Source of the DNA: an uncultured Roseburia sp.
GTDB taxonomy: Bacteria > Bacillota > Clostridia > Lachnospirales > Lachnospiraceae
Assembly: GCA_945787015.1 (NCBI GenBank)
Contig: CALZGM010000004.1
Location: 62,001 to 126,000, forward strand
Direction: 5' to 3'
DNA: 64,000 nt
Both the position numbers and the translations under genes were made by a program. Positions 1-9,172 of this stretch are shown here, in pieces (positions within the stretch are counted from its first letter, which is position 1; each line of letters begins with the position of its first letter). The notes below the pieces were generated by a model that had not been told where the DNA came from, did not search any database, and worked only from the letters and a program-made list of their open reading frames with translations.

Positions 1-2
1 AT

Positions 3-476
3 CTGGAGACCTTGGAGAAAAATGGCTATATCAGAAGAGACCCAACAAAACCTCGTGCGATTGAGATTATTGATGATAATTTTAATTTAACCAGACGAGA
101 AGTTGTAAATGTGCCAATGGTTGGACGTGTTGCAGCCGGAGAACCTATTTTAGCAGTTGAGAATGTTGAAAATTACTTCCCTATTCCGGTTGAATTTATG
201 CCAAATGCAGAATCCTTTATGCTTAAAGTAAAAGGTGAAAGTATGATTAACGCAGGAATTCTTGATGGAGATAGTGTTCTTGTTGAAAAACGATCCGATG
301 CTCGTAATGGCGAAATTGTTGTGGCATTAGTAGATGATTCCGCAACTGTTAAGACATTTTATAAAGAGAATGGATATATTCGTTTACAACCGGAAAATGA
401 TACTATGGATCCTATCATTGTAGATGATTGTGAGATCTTAGGAAAAGTATTTGGTGTGTTCCGCTTCTTTAGTTAG
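3..476 (+). CDS. lexA: LexA repressor, 3' part (5' end outside window)
   Basis: SOS-response repressor and self-cleaving S24-family protease. Reading in frame from position 3 gives [14 protein letters not shown], the end of the winged-helix DNA-binding domain, so the gene starts left of the window and the TTG at 12 is not its start. Counting from that TTG, the self-cleavage pair is Ala42-Gly43 (VAAGEP), the catalytic Ser is 77 (KGESM) and the catalytic Lys is 114 (ATVKTF). The peptidase half is intact and ends in FGVFRFF, as usual for LexA. It converges on the rsfS operon and shares a bidirectional hairpin with it. Recognition is firm. Confidence 0.96.
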   Translation: METLEKNGYIRRDPTKPRAIEIIDDNFNLTRREVVNVPMVGRVAAGEPILAVENVENYFPIPVEFMPNAESFMLKVKGESMINAGILDGDSVLVEKRSDARNGEIVVALVDDSATVKTFYKENGYIRLQPENDTMDPIIVDDCEILGKVFGVFRFFS

Positions 477-484
477 AAATGAGT

Positions 485-521
485 AAAAGGGCTGAAGCAA
501 TATATAGCTACAGCCCTTTTT
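485..521 (+). terminator. Bidirectional terminator between lexA and rsfS
   Basis: A perfect 10-bp stem (AAAAGGGCTG paired with CAGCCCTTTT) is closed by an inner AGC/GCT pairing and followed by a T run. The A run on the left makes it work for either strand, which suits the convergent genes. Confidence 0.85.
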
Positions 522-556
522 CATGATAAATTTATAAAATATATTTATCTGATGAC

Positions 557-904
557 TTATAATTCACTGATATCTATTTTTTTACCATCTCTCCAGATAC
601 GTTCTAAATCATAGAACAATCTGTCTTCTTTTGAGAAAATGTGAATGATAATATCATTATAATCCATTAGAATCCATGTGGAGCTTTGATTTCCTTCCAC
701 CTGCTGTACTTTTACTCCGGCTTTATATAATGCTTCATCAGCAGCATCACGCATAGCTTGTAGCTGATTTTGATTGCTGCCGCTTGCAATAATGAAAAAG
801 TCTGCAATCGGAGAAATTTCGCGGATATCAATTACAGTCACATCTTCTGCCTTACGGTCTTCTAAGGCTGCAACAGCAAGCTTTGCCATTTCATTTGATG
901 TCAT
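557..904 (-). CDS. rsfS: Ribosomal silencing factor RsfS
   Basis: RsfS/Iojap family protein that binds ribosomal protein L14 on the large subunit and blocks subunit joining in stationary phase or starvation (family knowledge). The 115-aa product matches the family's usual length and carries the typical core VTVIDIREISPIADFFIIASG near residues 22-42 and the downstream VEGNQSSTWILMDYNDIIIHIF stretch in two parts. Its start overlaps the stop of yqeK by 4 nt (ATGA), so the two are translationally coupled. The nadD-yqeK-rsfS order is the standard Firmicutes arrangement. Confidence 0.96.
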   Translation of the reverse strand: MTSNEMAKLAVAALEDRKAEDVTVIDIREISPIADFFIIASGSNQNQLQAMRDAADEALYKAGVKVQQVEGNQSSTWILMDYNDIIIHIFSKEDRLFYDLERIWRDGKKIDISEL

Positions 905-1479
905 ATGTTGTCCTCCTCATATTGTTTATAGAATTCATAAGTTAATTGTGTCGTCGAATCTATCGTTCCCTTTCCGGATTTTAAATAAATGAGCGTATCA
1001 CGCAATATTTGCGCCATACAGACATTTAAATCTCGAAAGGCAAGTTCTCGTACCTTTTCTAAGTTTGGGGCTTTATTGCGGCAAGGTTCAATGTAATCAG
1101 CAATATAGATAATTTTATCTAATGTGTTCATATCCGGTTCACCGGTTGTATGCACTTTGATGGCATGTAAAATCTCAGGATCACTAATATCATATTCAAT
1201 TTCAGCAAGAAGGGCTCCAAGTTTTGCATGAAGCAAAAATGGATTTTCTGCTTCTATAGGTGTCACTAAAATATGATGTTCTCTGCAAAGAGTAAGCTTA
1301 TCCTCATTTGGAATACATTTAGCGCAATCATGCAGTAAACCGGCTAACATGGCCTTATCTACATCATAACCATGTGCCATAGCCAGACATCCAGCCGTAT
1401 ACATAACCCCTTTTGTATGTTCGTAACGTTCTTTATCTTGCGTCTTTTTTAATTTTTTCTTGATTTCTGTATAATTCAT
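901..1479 (-). CDS. yqeK: YqeK, HD-domain symmetrical Ap4A hydrolase
   Basis: HD-superfamily phosphohydrolase of the YqeK family, which splits diadenosine tetraphosphate symmetrically into two ADP (family knowledge). The metal-binding His-Asp pair is His50-Asp51 in LLHDCAKC, preceded by His21 (RYEHTKGV) and followed by HAKLGALLAE and HTTGEPDM, both characteristic. Length (192 aa) is typical. It lies between nadD and rsfS, with 28 nt after nadD and a 4-nt overlap into rsfS. Confidence 0.94.
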   Translation of the reverse strand: MNYTEIKKKLKKTQDKERYEHTKGVMYTAGCLAMAHGYDVDKAMLAGLLHDCAKCIPNEDKLTLCREHHILVTPIEAENPFLLHAKLGALLAEIEYDISDPEILHAIKVHTTGEPDMNTLDKIIYIADYIEPCRNKAPNLEKVRELAFRDLNVCMAQILRDTLIYLKSGKGTIDSTTQLTYEFYKQYEEDNI

Positions 1480-1507
1480 TTGAAAACTGCCTCGAAATTA
1501 TTACTAC

Positions 1508-2122
1508 TTATTGGTACATGTGATTCGTCTTGATATATTCTGCTACCGCTACCGGTAAATATTCTTCATGTAAAATCCCCTTTTTTAAATCTTTACGAAT
1601 GATACTGGAAGAGATATCAACCTTATTACATGAGAGCGGATAAATGCAGGCGGAAAAATTCGATTGAATTTCCAAAATTTTGGTCTGAATATCACCAAAA
1701 TCCATATCATCCCTCACTGCTACCAGGATAATTGCTTTTTCACAAATGATTTCCGGATGTTTCCATGTATCAAAATAGTCCAGTGAATCCGCTCCCATAA
1801 TAAAATAGAAAGTAGAATCCGGATATTTTTCTTTGAAATCACTTAATGTCAAATAGGTATAACTGGTTCTGTTTTGATCAATTTCACAAGTCGAAAGTTT
1901 AAAATAAGGGATATCACAAACCGCTAATTCAACCATTTTTGCACGGTCTACAGTACTTGTCATTTTATCTTCTTCTTTATTAGGAGAATGACCAGCCGGA
2001 ATAAACCAAACCTCATCCAACGAGAAATCTTCATAAGCACTCTGAGCAATCTTTAAATGCCCTTTGTGTATTGGATCAAAAGAACCTCCTAAAACGCCGA
2101 TTTTCTTATTTTGGTAAGTCAT
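1508..2122 (-). CDS. nadD: Nicotinate-nucleotide adenylyltransferase NadD
   Basis: Transfers AMP from ATP to nicotinate mononucleotide, the common late step of NAD synthesis, in the cytosol. The N-terminal nucleotidyltransferase motif GGSFDPIHKGHL and the C-terminal ISSSIIR motif are both visible. The reading frame extends upstream to a TTG, but the ATG at 2122 (MTYQNKKIGVLGG) places the motif at the usual distance from the N-terminus and was chosen. From that start the gene overlaps the end of yhbY by 17 nt. Confidence 0.95.
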   Translation of the reverse strand: MTYQNKKIGVLGGSFDPIHKGHLKIAQSAYEDFSLDEVWFIPAGHSPNKEEDKMTSTVDRAKMVELAVCDIPYFKLSTCEIDQNRTSYTYLTLSDFKEKYPDSTFYFIMGADSLDYFDTWKHPEIICEKAIILVAVRDDMDFGDIQTKILEIQSNFSACIYPLSCNKVDISSSIIRKDLKKGILHEEYLPVAVAEYIKTNHMYQ

Positions 2123-2405
2123 ATTTACTATTTTTCTTTGCCTGCTTAAACAGCACAATCTTTTTCCCAATTACTTTAACTACTGCTGACTGAGTTCTTT
2201 CTGCAATCACCTGAGCAATTTCATTTGGATCATCAGCACAATTTTTTAATACAGAAATTTTTATTAATTCACGCTTTTCTAAAGCTTCATTTAAAGCTGT
2301 AATCAATTCAGGGGTGAGGCTTGCTTTGCCAATCTGGAAAATTGGAGACATGGTACTGGCTTCACCACCGAGATATGCACGCTGTTTGCTTGTTAAATTT
2401 AACAT
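2106..2405 (-). CDS. yhbY: YhbY-family CRM-domain RNA-binding protein
   Basis: A 99-aa protein made of a single CRM (YhbY) domain, a family associated with the pre-50S ribosomal subunit. The family features LTSKQRAYLGGEA and the GKASLTPELITALNEAL helix region are present, and the conserved EIAQVIAERTQSAVVKVIG strand-helix precedes the basic C-terminus. It sits between obgE and nadD, 35 nt after obgE, in the usual clostridial order for this ribosome-assembly cluster. Confidence 0.93.
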   Translation of the reverse strand: MLNLTSKQRAYLGGEASTMSPIFQIGKASLTPELITALNEALEKRELIKISVLKNCADDPNEIAQVIAERTQSAVVKVIGKKIVLFKQAKKNSKYDLPK

Positions 2406-2440
2406 AACGTCTTCCTCCTGTTTTCTCGTATGATAAGATT

Positions 2441-3733
<1,293 letters not shown>

Positions 3734-3788
3734 TCATTCTGCCGCTATCACGGCTCTCCTCACAAGTGAATTTGTTTCATAAAAATTT

Positions 3789-3815
3789 AACCCGGCTATT
3801 AGGAATAGTCGGGTT
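3789..3815 (-). terminator. Hairpin between rpmA and obgE
   Basis: On the minus strand a 12-bp stem with one A.C mismatch (AACCCGACTATT / AATAGCCGGGTT, 3-nt loop) is followed by AAATTTTT. It could be a terminator or attenuator that lowers expression of obgE relative to the ribosomal protein genes. Confidence 0.6.
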
Positions 3816-3830
3816 AACATACATTCTTGA

Positions 3831-4118
3831 TTATTCTGCTACTGGGTAAACAGAAGCCTGCTTTTTGTCGCGGCCTTTTCTTTCAAATCTTAAAACACCA
3901 TCAACTAAAGCGAATAATGTGTCATCTCCACCGATTCCTACATTAACACCCGGATGGATCTTTGTTCCACGCTGTCTGTAAAGAATGTTACCAGCTTTAA
4001 CGAACTGTCCGTCTGCTCTTTTTGCACCTAATCTCTTTGCCTCAGAGTCACGACCGTTCTTTGTAGAACCTACACCCTTTTTATGAGCAAAAAACTGAAG
4101 ATTAATTTTAAACATCAT
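3831..4118 (-). CDS. rpmA: 50S ribosomal protein L27, precursor form
   Basis: Large-subunit protein whose N-terminus reaches the peptidyl transferase centre. The 95-aa product begins [15 protein letters not shown], the extended Firmicutes form. In the S. aureus protein Prp cleaves after the Ala of LQFFA, which here would expose His12. The prp gene is immediately upstream (4 nt apart), which supports processing. The ribosome binding site AGGAGGTG lies 7 nt before the first ATG. Confidence 0.98.
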   Translation of the reverse strand: MMFKINLQFFAHKKGVGSTKNGRDSEAKRLGAKRADGQFVKAGNILYRQRGTKIHPGVNVGIGGDDTLFALVDGVLRFERKGRDKKQASVYPVAE

Positions 4119-4122
4119 GTTT

Positions 4123-4452
4123 TTACACCTCCTTGAATTGAAGTCTCAAAAATTTCTTACCGTAAGAAGACTGTATTCCCTGTAATCCTAAAATCATGGA
4201 ATTGATAAGTAATGCTGCATCATGTTCCGGCACATCTGAAAAATGGAAATGGATATCTCCGTTTTTTTCATCTGCCTCACACGAAAAACCTTCCTCAGTA
4301 TAAGCCTGAATAGAATTAATGGTATTCTGTACCAGTATTGAAATACCTGCACAAACAACATCCTGTCCAAAACCGGCAAATCCGGCATGGCCAATACATT
4401 CAAAACCTAACACATTCTGATTTTTGTCTCGGAAAATTGTTACATTCGTCAT
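4123..4452 (-). CDS. prp: Ribosomal-processing cysteine protease Prp
   Basis: YsxB-family cysteine protease that removes the N-terminal extension of L27 in Firmicutes (established in S. aureus). The catalytic pair is visible as His22 ([10 protein letters not shown]) and Cys34 (DVVCAGIS), at the family spacing. Length (109 aa) is typical. It lies between rplU and rpmA, the arrangement in which the enzyme and its only well-known substrate are co-transcribed. Confidence 0.96.
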   Translation of the reverse strand: MTNVTIFRDKNQNVLGFECIGHAGFAGFGQDVVCAGISILVQNTINSIQAYTEEGFSCEADEKNGDIHFHFSDVPEHDAALLINSMILGLQGIQSSYGKKFLRLQFKEV

Positions 4453-4468
4453 AACGATTTCCTATTGA

Positions 4469-4774
4469 TTACGCGTTAATCTTTTCAATCTTAACCTGTG
4501 TGAACGCCTGTCTGTGGCCGTTCTTTTTGTGATAGCCAGTCTTTCTCTTATACTTGTAAACGATAACTTTTTTACCTCTGCCTTCTTTGACTACAGAAGC
4601 TTCAACTGTTGCGTTAGCTACATCTGTTCCAACTTTGATTCCGTTGTCAGATACTGCTAAAACCTGATCAAAAGTTACTTTTTCACCGGCTTCAACACCA
4701 AGTTTTTCAATGGTAATGATATCGCCTTCAGATACTTTGTACTGTTTACCACCTGTTGCTATAATTGCGTACAT
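4469..4774 (-). CDS. rplU: 50S ribosomal protein L21
   Basis: Large-subunit protein L21, first gene of rplU-prp-rpmA. The frame is open to 4819, but the ATG at 4774 gives [17 protein letters not shown], the universal L21 N-terminus, and has GGAGGTG 5 nt upstream, so it was chosen (101 aa). The C-terminal [17 protein letters not shown] is the rRNA-binding signature. Expression probably starts at the strong promoter near 4861-4889, and the 5' UTR resembles an L21 leader. Confidence 0.98.
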   Translation of the reverse strand: MYAIIATGGKQYKVSEGDIITIEKLGVEAGEKVTFDQVLAVSDNGIKVGTDVANATVEASVVKEGRGKKVIVYKYKRKTGYHKKNGHRQAFTQVKIEKINA

Positions 4775-4855
4775 ATGGCACCTCCTATTATCATTACTCG
4801 CTAGTTGTGGTATCTGCAAATGCGCAGAATTTTAGACCTCACTATGCGGCATACT
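4775..4855 (-). promoter_or_regulatory. Probable L21 leader (structured 5' UTR of rplU)
   Basis: The transcript from the promoter at 4861-4889 would carry about 80 nt of leader. It contains a CTGC-loop-GCAG hairpin followed by an ACCACAACTAGCGAGT stretch just before the ribosome binding site. This resembles the Rfam L21 leader, in which L21 is thought to repress its own mRNA. The match is from memory and no covariance search was run. Confidence 0.55.
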
Positions 4856-4860
4856 CAAGT

Positions 4861-4889
4861 ATAATAGCACATGACAATTATTACGTCAA
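4861..4889 (-). promoter_or_regulatory. Sigma-A promoter of rplU-prp-rpmA
   Basis: On the minus strand TTGACG (4889-4884) and TATTAT (4866-4861) are separated by exactly 17 nt, each one mismatch from consensus. The predicted start is near 4854. Confidence 0.85.
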
Positions 4890-4922
4890 CCACTTTTTGA
4901 AAAATATTTTAAATATTTTAAA

Positions 4923-6179
4923 CTATCCCAATACCTCAAGAAGTGATTTCCGTACCTTCTTCCTCGTTACTTCTACGAGCCCAAGTTTCGTCATATCAAT
5001 CAATTGGGTTGGAATCGGATCATTTTTAAGTGCTGCCCGAAATGTACTCATTAGCTCCGCTTCTGCTTCCTTTGAAGCCAAATTCATAAAATCAACGATA
5101 ATGATACCGGAAATATTACGCAACCGAAGCTGGTGTGCAATTTCATTTGCTGCTTCTTTATTTATTTTTAGAAAGTTCTCCTGTACATCCTTTTTAGCTA
5201 TGTTCTTGCCGGTATTTACATCTATGACAGTCATAGCCTCGGTAGGCTGGATAATCAGATAGGCACCGGATTTTAACCATACTTTTTCTGCTATCGCTTT
5301 CTCTACGGAACTCTTTACACTGTATAAAGAGGATAAACTTAAAAGAGAATCATGATAATAACGTAAAGTTAACGTTTCCGTTACATTCACTTCATCAATT
5401 GGTACAGAAACAGAGCCTTTCGTCCATAAATCATCTTCTGTTATCCCATAGTTCGCACAAAGCTTTAAAAAGACATTCCTATCGTCTGTAATCAATTCGT
5501 CAACACTTGATACCGGTAGGTTAACAATCTCTTTCAGATAGGCAGGAGGCTCTTTTTTCAGACAGCTATAGCAGGTTTTATGCTTTGCAGTTTCCTTTAG
5601 ATTTTGCCAATCTTCTGCTAATCCTTCTATTTCCGCTAAAATTTCTTCATCAGTGGCATTCTTGGCATTGGTACGAAGAATCAGACCAAAATCAAGGTGC
5701 TCTATCGATTCCGCTAAGGATTTTAAGCGTTCTCTATCTGTTTTACTGAGCTTAACAGATATTCCAATCCTCTGATTTTCGGTCGTTAGAACAGCATATT
5801 TCCCAGTAAAATTAAGATTTGTGGTAACCGCAGGCTCCTTTGTCTTTAATGCTTCACGGGATACCTGTACGACTAACTCTTCTCCTTCTACCAAAGGCTT
5901 TTTCTCTGAAATTTTTTTTGTAAACAGTGGATTTTTGTAATCATCCATCGAATAATAGCAAATCTGGTCCGGACTGATGCGGATGAATGCTGCATTTAAA
6001 TTTTTGACTACATTTTCCACTCTTCCAATATAGAGGTTACCCAGAATAGATTCTTCATCCAAAGCGGATAACGAGACCTCCAACATCGTTCTGTTTTCAT
6101 CATAAAGAGCAGAAACCATAAAGTCCTGCTCTCCATTTGAAGTATTTAATTTTTCCTGTGTAATGATATATTTTTTCAT
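4923..6179 (-). CDS. rng: Ribonuclease E/G family protein (RNase G)
   Basis: Endoribonuclease of the RNase E/G family, acting on rRNA precursors and mRNA in the cytosol. It has an N-terminal S1-like domain (GNLYIGRVENVVKNLNAAF, about residues 47-65), then the catalytic DNase I-like core with the two magnesium-binding aspartates Asp320 (MTVIDVNTGK) and Asp363 (IIIVDFMNL). It ends soon after the RKKVRKSL motif at 418 aa and lacks the long scaffold tail of RNase E. Its start overlaps the DUF2344 gene by 4 nt, so it forms an operon with the two radical-SAM-associated genes upstream. Confidence 0.92.
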   Translation of the reverse strand: MKKYIITQEKLNTSNGEQDFMVSALYDENRTMLEVSLSALDEESILGNLYIGRVENVVKNLNAAFIRISPDQICYYSMDDYKNPLFTKKISEKKPLVEGEELVVQVSREALKTKEPAVTTNLNFTGKYAVLTTENQRIGISVKLSKTDRERLKSLAESIEHLDFGLILRTNAKNATDEEILAEIEGLAEDWQNLKETAKHKTCYSCLKKEPPAYLKEIVNLPVSSVDELITDDRNVFLKLCANYGITEDDLWTKGSVSVPIDEVNVTETLTLRYYHDSLLSLSSLYSVKSSVEKAIAEKVWLKSGAYLIIQPTEAMTVIDVNTGKNIAKKDVQENFLKINKEAANEIAHQLRLRNISGIIIVDFMNLASKEAEAELMSTFRAALKNDPIPTQLIDMTKLGLVEVTRKKVRKSLLEVLG

Positions 6180-6898
6180 GAAATAACGTTACCCATATCT
6201 CCTAAGGAAATAAATGAATTTGGTGTATCACCAGCCGCGTATACATCAATGCGGTGAATCTGGATGGCACTTGAATTGTAAGTAAGTCCCATATAGTCAA
6301 AAAGTGCTTCCACTACTAATTCCGGTTTTACGTTGTCGGTACTTCCGGTAGAAAGCTTTAAATAAAAGACGGGCTTGCCCTCTTTTTCCCGCACAGAAAA
6401 ATTATAAACAAGCGATTTTAAGTCCATCGTCTTTTCGCTCTTTTTGGTCTGTTTAGTAATTAATACTTCTTTTGCATTTATAAAAAATTCGTCGATTGCA
6501 GCTTCAAATGCCTCCTTTGTCGCCGGAACATCGTAGCCATCTTTAAAAGATAATTCATAATCGGCTGCAGCTACGATGGACATCGCTGTTTTTGCGTTAT
6601 CAGGTAATAATACATAACCGCATACTTCCACACCTTCTACCATAGTATCGTTTAAGGCTTTGATTGCTTTGGCAGTGCTTTTTGTACTGTTTACTTCGAT
6701 ATCGAAGTATTCTCCATCACTGGTAATTCCTACTCCAAGGGGAGCTGCAAAGGACATAATCATATGCGGTGAAAACCCTGTCGAATAACAAATATCAATA
6801 TCTGCGCGGCGCATTGCCTTTTGGAAATAGCGCATGATATCGAGGTGTCCGATAAACTTCATGACACCATATTTACGGAATTTAATTCTTATTTTCAT
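6176..6898 (-). CDS. TIGR03936/DUF2344 protein, partner of the TIGR03960 radical SAM protein
   Basis: Conserved protein of about 240 aa almost always encoded with, or fused to, the TIGR03960 radical SAM protein; its function is not established. The family signature MKIRIKFRKYGVMKFIGHLD opens the product, followed by YFQKAMRRADIDICYSTGFS. The frame runs up to a TTG at 6916, but ATG 6898 has GGAGGTGG at good spacing and was chosen. It overlaps the upstream radical SAM gene by 17 nt and rng by 4 nt. This suggests a role in RNA modification or processing, which is inference. Confidence 0.88.
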   Translation of the reverse strand: MKIRIKFRKYGVMKFIGHLDIMRYFQKAMRRADIDICYSTGFSPHMIMSFAAPLGVGITSDGEYFDIEVNSTKSTAKAIKALNDTMVEGVEVCGYVLLPDNAKTAMSIVAAADYELSFKDGYDVPATKEAFEAAIDEFFINAKEVLITKQTKKSEKTMDLKSLVYNFSVREKEGKPVFYLKLSTGSTDNVKPELVVEALFDYMGLTYNSSAIQIHRIDVYAAGDTPNSFISLGDMGNVIS

Positions 6899-8750
6899 AG
6901 CAAACGCCACCTCCAAATTTCTTTACACCGCAGCCGGAGCAACGCATACGACAGTTTGGTGTCACAGATTCTGCCATGGCATTATTCCATTCTCTCTTTA
7001 AAAATTCCTTGCTGACACCGGTATCAATGAAATCCCAAGGGAAAATTTCATCTAAATCACGCTGACGCATGGTATAAAACTCGTAATCAATTCCACAGGC
7101 AGTAAATGCGTCCAGCCATCTCTGATAATCAAAGAATTCACTCCAGGCATCAAAAATACCGCCATGTTCATAAACATGTAAAATAGCCTGTCCTATTTTC
7201 CGGTCGCCACGTGCCAATACACCCTCTAAAACTGTTACATCTGCTTCATGCCAGTTGTATTTAATACTCTTTTTATTTAGCTGCTCATGAACCGTATTAT
7301 TAACAATTTTTGCTCTTCTTAAATATTCTTCTGGCGTATACATTCTAGCCCACTGGAAAGGCGTAAACGGCTTTGGGACAAAGAAAGAAGTACTAATAGT
7401 AATCTGGCACCTACCATTTCTTTTTTCCTTTGGAACGGTCTCATAATAGCGGATTGCTGTCTCATTTGCCAGTTCTGCAATCGCTTTCATGTCTTCTTCC
7501 GTTTCTGTCGGAAGACCAAGCATAAAGTAAAATTTCACTTTATTCCAGCCCCCCTCAAACGCCTGGGTTGCACCATCCAAGATGACCTCTTCAGTCAGAC
7601 CTTTATTGATGACATCACGCAGACGCTGGGAACCTGCTTCCGGCGCAAAGGTCAGGCTGCTTTTTCTGATATCCTGAACCTTGCTCATGACGTCTAACGA
7701 AAATGCGTCTATACGTAAAGAAGGTAAGGAAATATTCACACCTTTTCCTTTAAATTCATCAATTAAAAAGGTTACCAGTTCCTGTAACTGTGAATAGTCA
7801 GAGGAGCTTAAGGAGCTTAACGAAATCTCCTCGTGCCCGGTGGATTTTAACATTTTATATGCCAGGTCCTTTAAGCGTTCGACATCTTTTTCACGAGTCG
7901 GACGATACACCATTCCTGCCTGACAGAAACGGCAGCCACGGATACAGCCACGCTGAATTTCTAACACAACTCGATCCTGAGTCGCTTTTATAAATGGAAC
8001 GACAGGCGCTTCCGGATATACAGCGGAGGTCATGTCCATCACAAGCTGTTTCTGAACTGTTTTCGGCACATCCTCGTAAATTGGTGCAAAGTTTTCAATG
8101 GTGCCGTCATTTTTATAAGAAACCTCGTATAAAGATGGCACATAAATTCCCGGAATCTTTGATACTTCATGTAAAAAATCCTTACGACTTGCACCACGTT
8201 TTTTCATGTCCTTGTAGAGGTCAAAAAGAGTCTGATAAGAGATTTCGCCCTCTCCCATATAGAACAGATCAAAAAAGTCTGCAATCGGCTCAGGATTATA
8301 GGTACAAGGACCACCACCGATGACAATTGGGTGTTCTTCGGTACGTTTAGATGCTAATAATGGAATTTGGCTCAAATCCAAAACCTGTAAAATGTTGGTA
8401 TAGCACATTTCATACTGTATGGTAATTCCAAGGAAATCAAAATCCTTGATTGGTTCCTGCGATTCCAGACCAAATAACGGAATCTGCTCTTCTTTCATGA
8501 TTTTGTGTAAATCCGGCCATGGCGAATATACACGTTCACACCATACGTCTTCCATTTTATTAAACATATCATATAAAATCTGAATGCCTAAATGGGACAT
8601 TCCGATTTCATAAACATCAGGGAAGCACATCGCAAAGCGGATAGCAACCTTCTCTTTGTCCTTTTTGATGCTGTTTAACTCATTTCCGATGTAGCGTGCC
8701 GGCTTATCTATTTTCATGAGTATCTCATCTGATAATGCTAATTTTGTCAT
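6882..8750 (-). CDS. TIGR03960-type B12-binding-domain radical SAM protein
   Basis: A 622-aa radical SAM enzyme. The N-terminal part resembles a B12-binding fold; the [4Fe-4S] motif CIRGCRFC has Cys269, Cys273 and Cys276. The SAM core then follows (SLPSLRIDAFS, FAPEAGSQRLRDVINKG), and the C-terminus has a second cysteine cluster (CRMRCSGCGVKKFGGGVC). Substrate and product are unknown. It is first in a tight operon with the DUF2344 gene and rng, preceded by AAAGGAT. Confidence 0.93.
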   Translation of the reverse strand: MTKLALSDEILMKIDKPARYIGNELNSIKKDKEKVAIRFAMCFPDVYEIGMSHLGIQILYDMFNKMEDVWCERVYSPWPDLHKIMKEEQIPLFGLESQEPIKDFDFLGITIQYEMCYTNILQVLDLSQIPLLASKRTEEHPIVIGGGPCTYNPEPIADFFDLFYMGEGEISYQTLFDLYKDMKKRGASRKDFLHEVSKIPGIYVPSLYEVSYKNDGTIENFAPIYEDVPKTVQKQLVMDMTSAVYPEAPVVPFIKATQDRVVLEIQRGCIRGCRFCQAGMVYRPTREKDVERLKDLAYKMLKSTGHEEISLSSLSSSDYSQLQELVTFLIDEFKGKGVNISLPSLRIDAFSLDVMSKVQDIRKSSLTFAPEAGSQRLRDVINKGLTEEVILDGATQAFEGGWNKVKFYFMLGLPTETEEDMKAIAELANETAIRYYETVPKEKRNGRCQITISTSFFVPKPFTPFQWARMYTPEEYLRRAKIVNNTVHEQLNKKSIKYNWHEADVTVLEGVLARGDRKIGQAILHVYEHGGIFDAWSEFFDYQRWLDAFTACGIDYEFYTMRQRDLDEIFPWDFIDTGVSKEFLKREWNNAMAESVTPNCRMRCSGCGVKKFGGGVCYENKN

Positions 8751-8789
8751 TCGGATAAATCCTTTCTAATAATAAGTCGCTTAAAACAT

Positions 8790-9077
8790 TTATAGTTTAA
8801 CATAGTTTTGCAAAAAAGTATAATACTGATTATCACGAATCATGTCAATAATTTCTACCGAAGACATATTAAAAATCTGGTAAGAATTATATTTGCAAAA
8901 TACAAAGGCTAGAAACAAAACGATTGCACAGAAAAGACGTAGTTTTGCATAGAAAAACGGCGGTACTTCCGGTTCGTTTTCAGAAAAGTCAATTTCTTTT
9001 GTTTCATCGTCTTCTTCATCAAAAGATGCCCGGACCTGTCTTACATATTCTTTCCTTCTAATTACATCATCTTCCAT
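8790..9077 (-). CDS. Small single-pass membrane protein of unknown function
   Basis: Not recognised. The 95-aa product has a charged, acidic N-terminal half (about residues 1-45, with RKEYVRQVRASFDEEDDE) and one hydrophobic segment (LRLFCAIVLFLAFVFCKY, about residues 51-68), then a short tail. It is probably a single-pass membrane protein with a cytosolic N-terminus. The ATG at 9077 was chosen over the upstream GTG because AAAGGTGG lies 8 nt before it. It sits between the his operon terminator and the radical SAM operon, about 40 nt from the latter. Confidence 0.7.
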   Translation of the reverse strand: MEDDVIRRKEYVRQVRASFDEEDDETKEIDFSENEPEVPPFFYAKLRLFCAIVLFLAFVFCKYNSYQIFNMSSVEIIDMIRDNQYYTFLQNYVKL

Positions 9078-9096
9078 AACAGATACCACCTTTCAA

Positions 9097-9137
9097 AAAA
9101 TAACCATACAAAATAAAATATTTTATATGGCTATTTT
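9097..9137 (-). terminator. Terminator at the end of the his operon
   Basis: On the minus strand, AAAATAGCCATA pairs with TATGGTTATTTT (12 bp including one G.U), followed by a run of T. It ends only a few bases before the ribosome binding site of the next small gene. Confidence 0.7.
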
Positions 9138-9172
9138 ATAAACATTTATTCGGTTGTATGACAAAAAACTTC

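Noticed and set aside
7790-8323. Two plus-strand frames (67 and 109 codons) opposite the TIGR03960 radical SAM gene
   Set aside because: They lie antisense inside a well-conserved gene with clear motifs, have no ribosome binding site and no recognisable domain.
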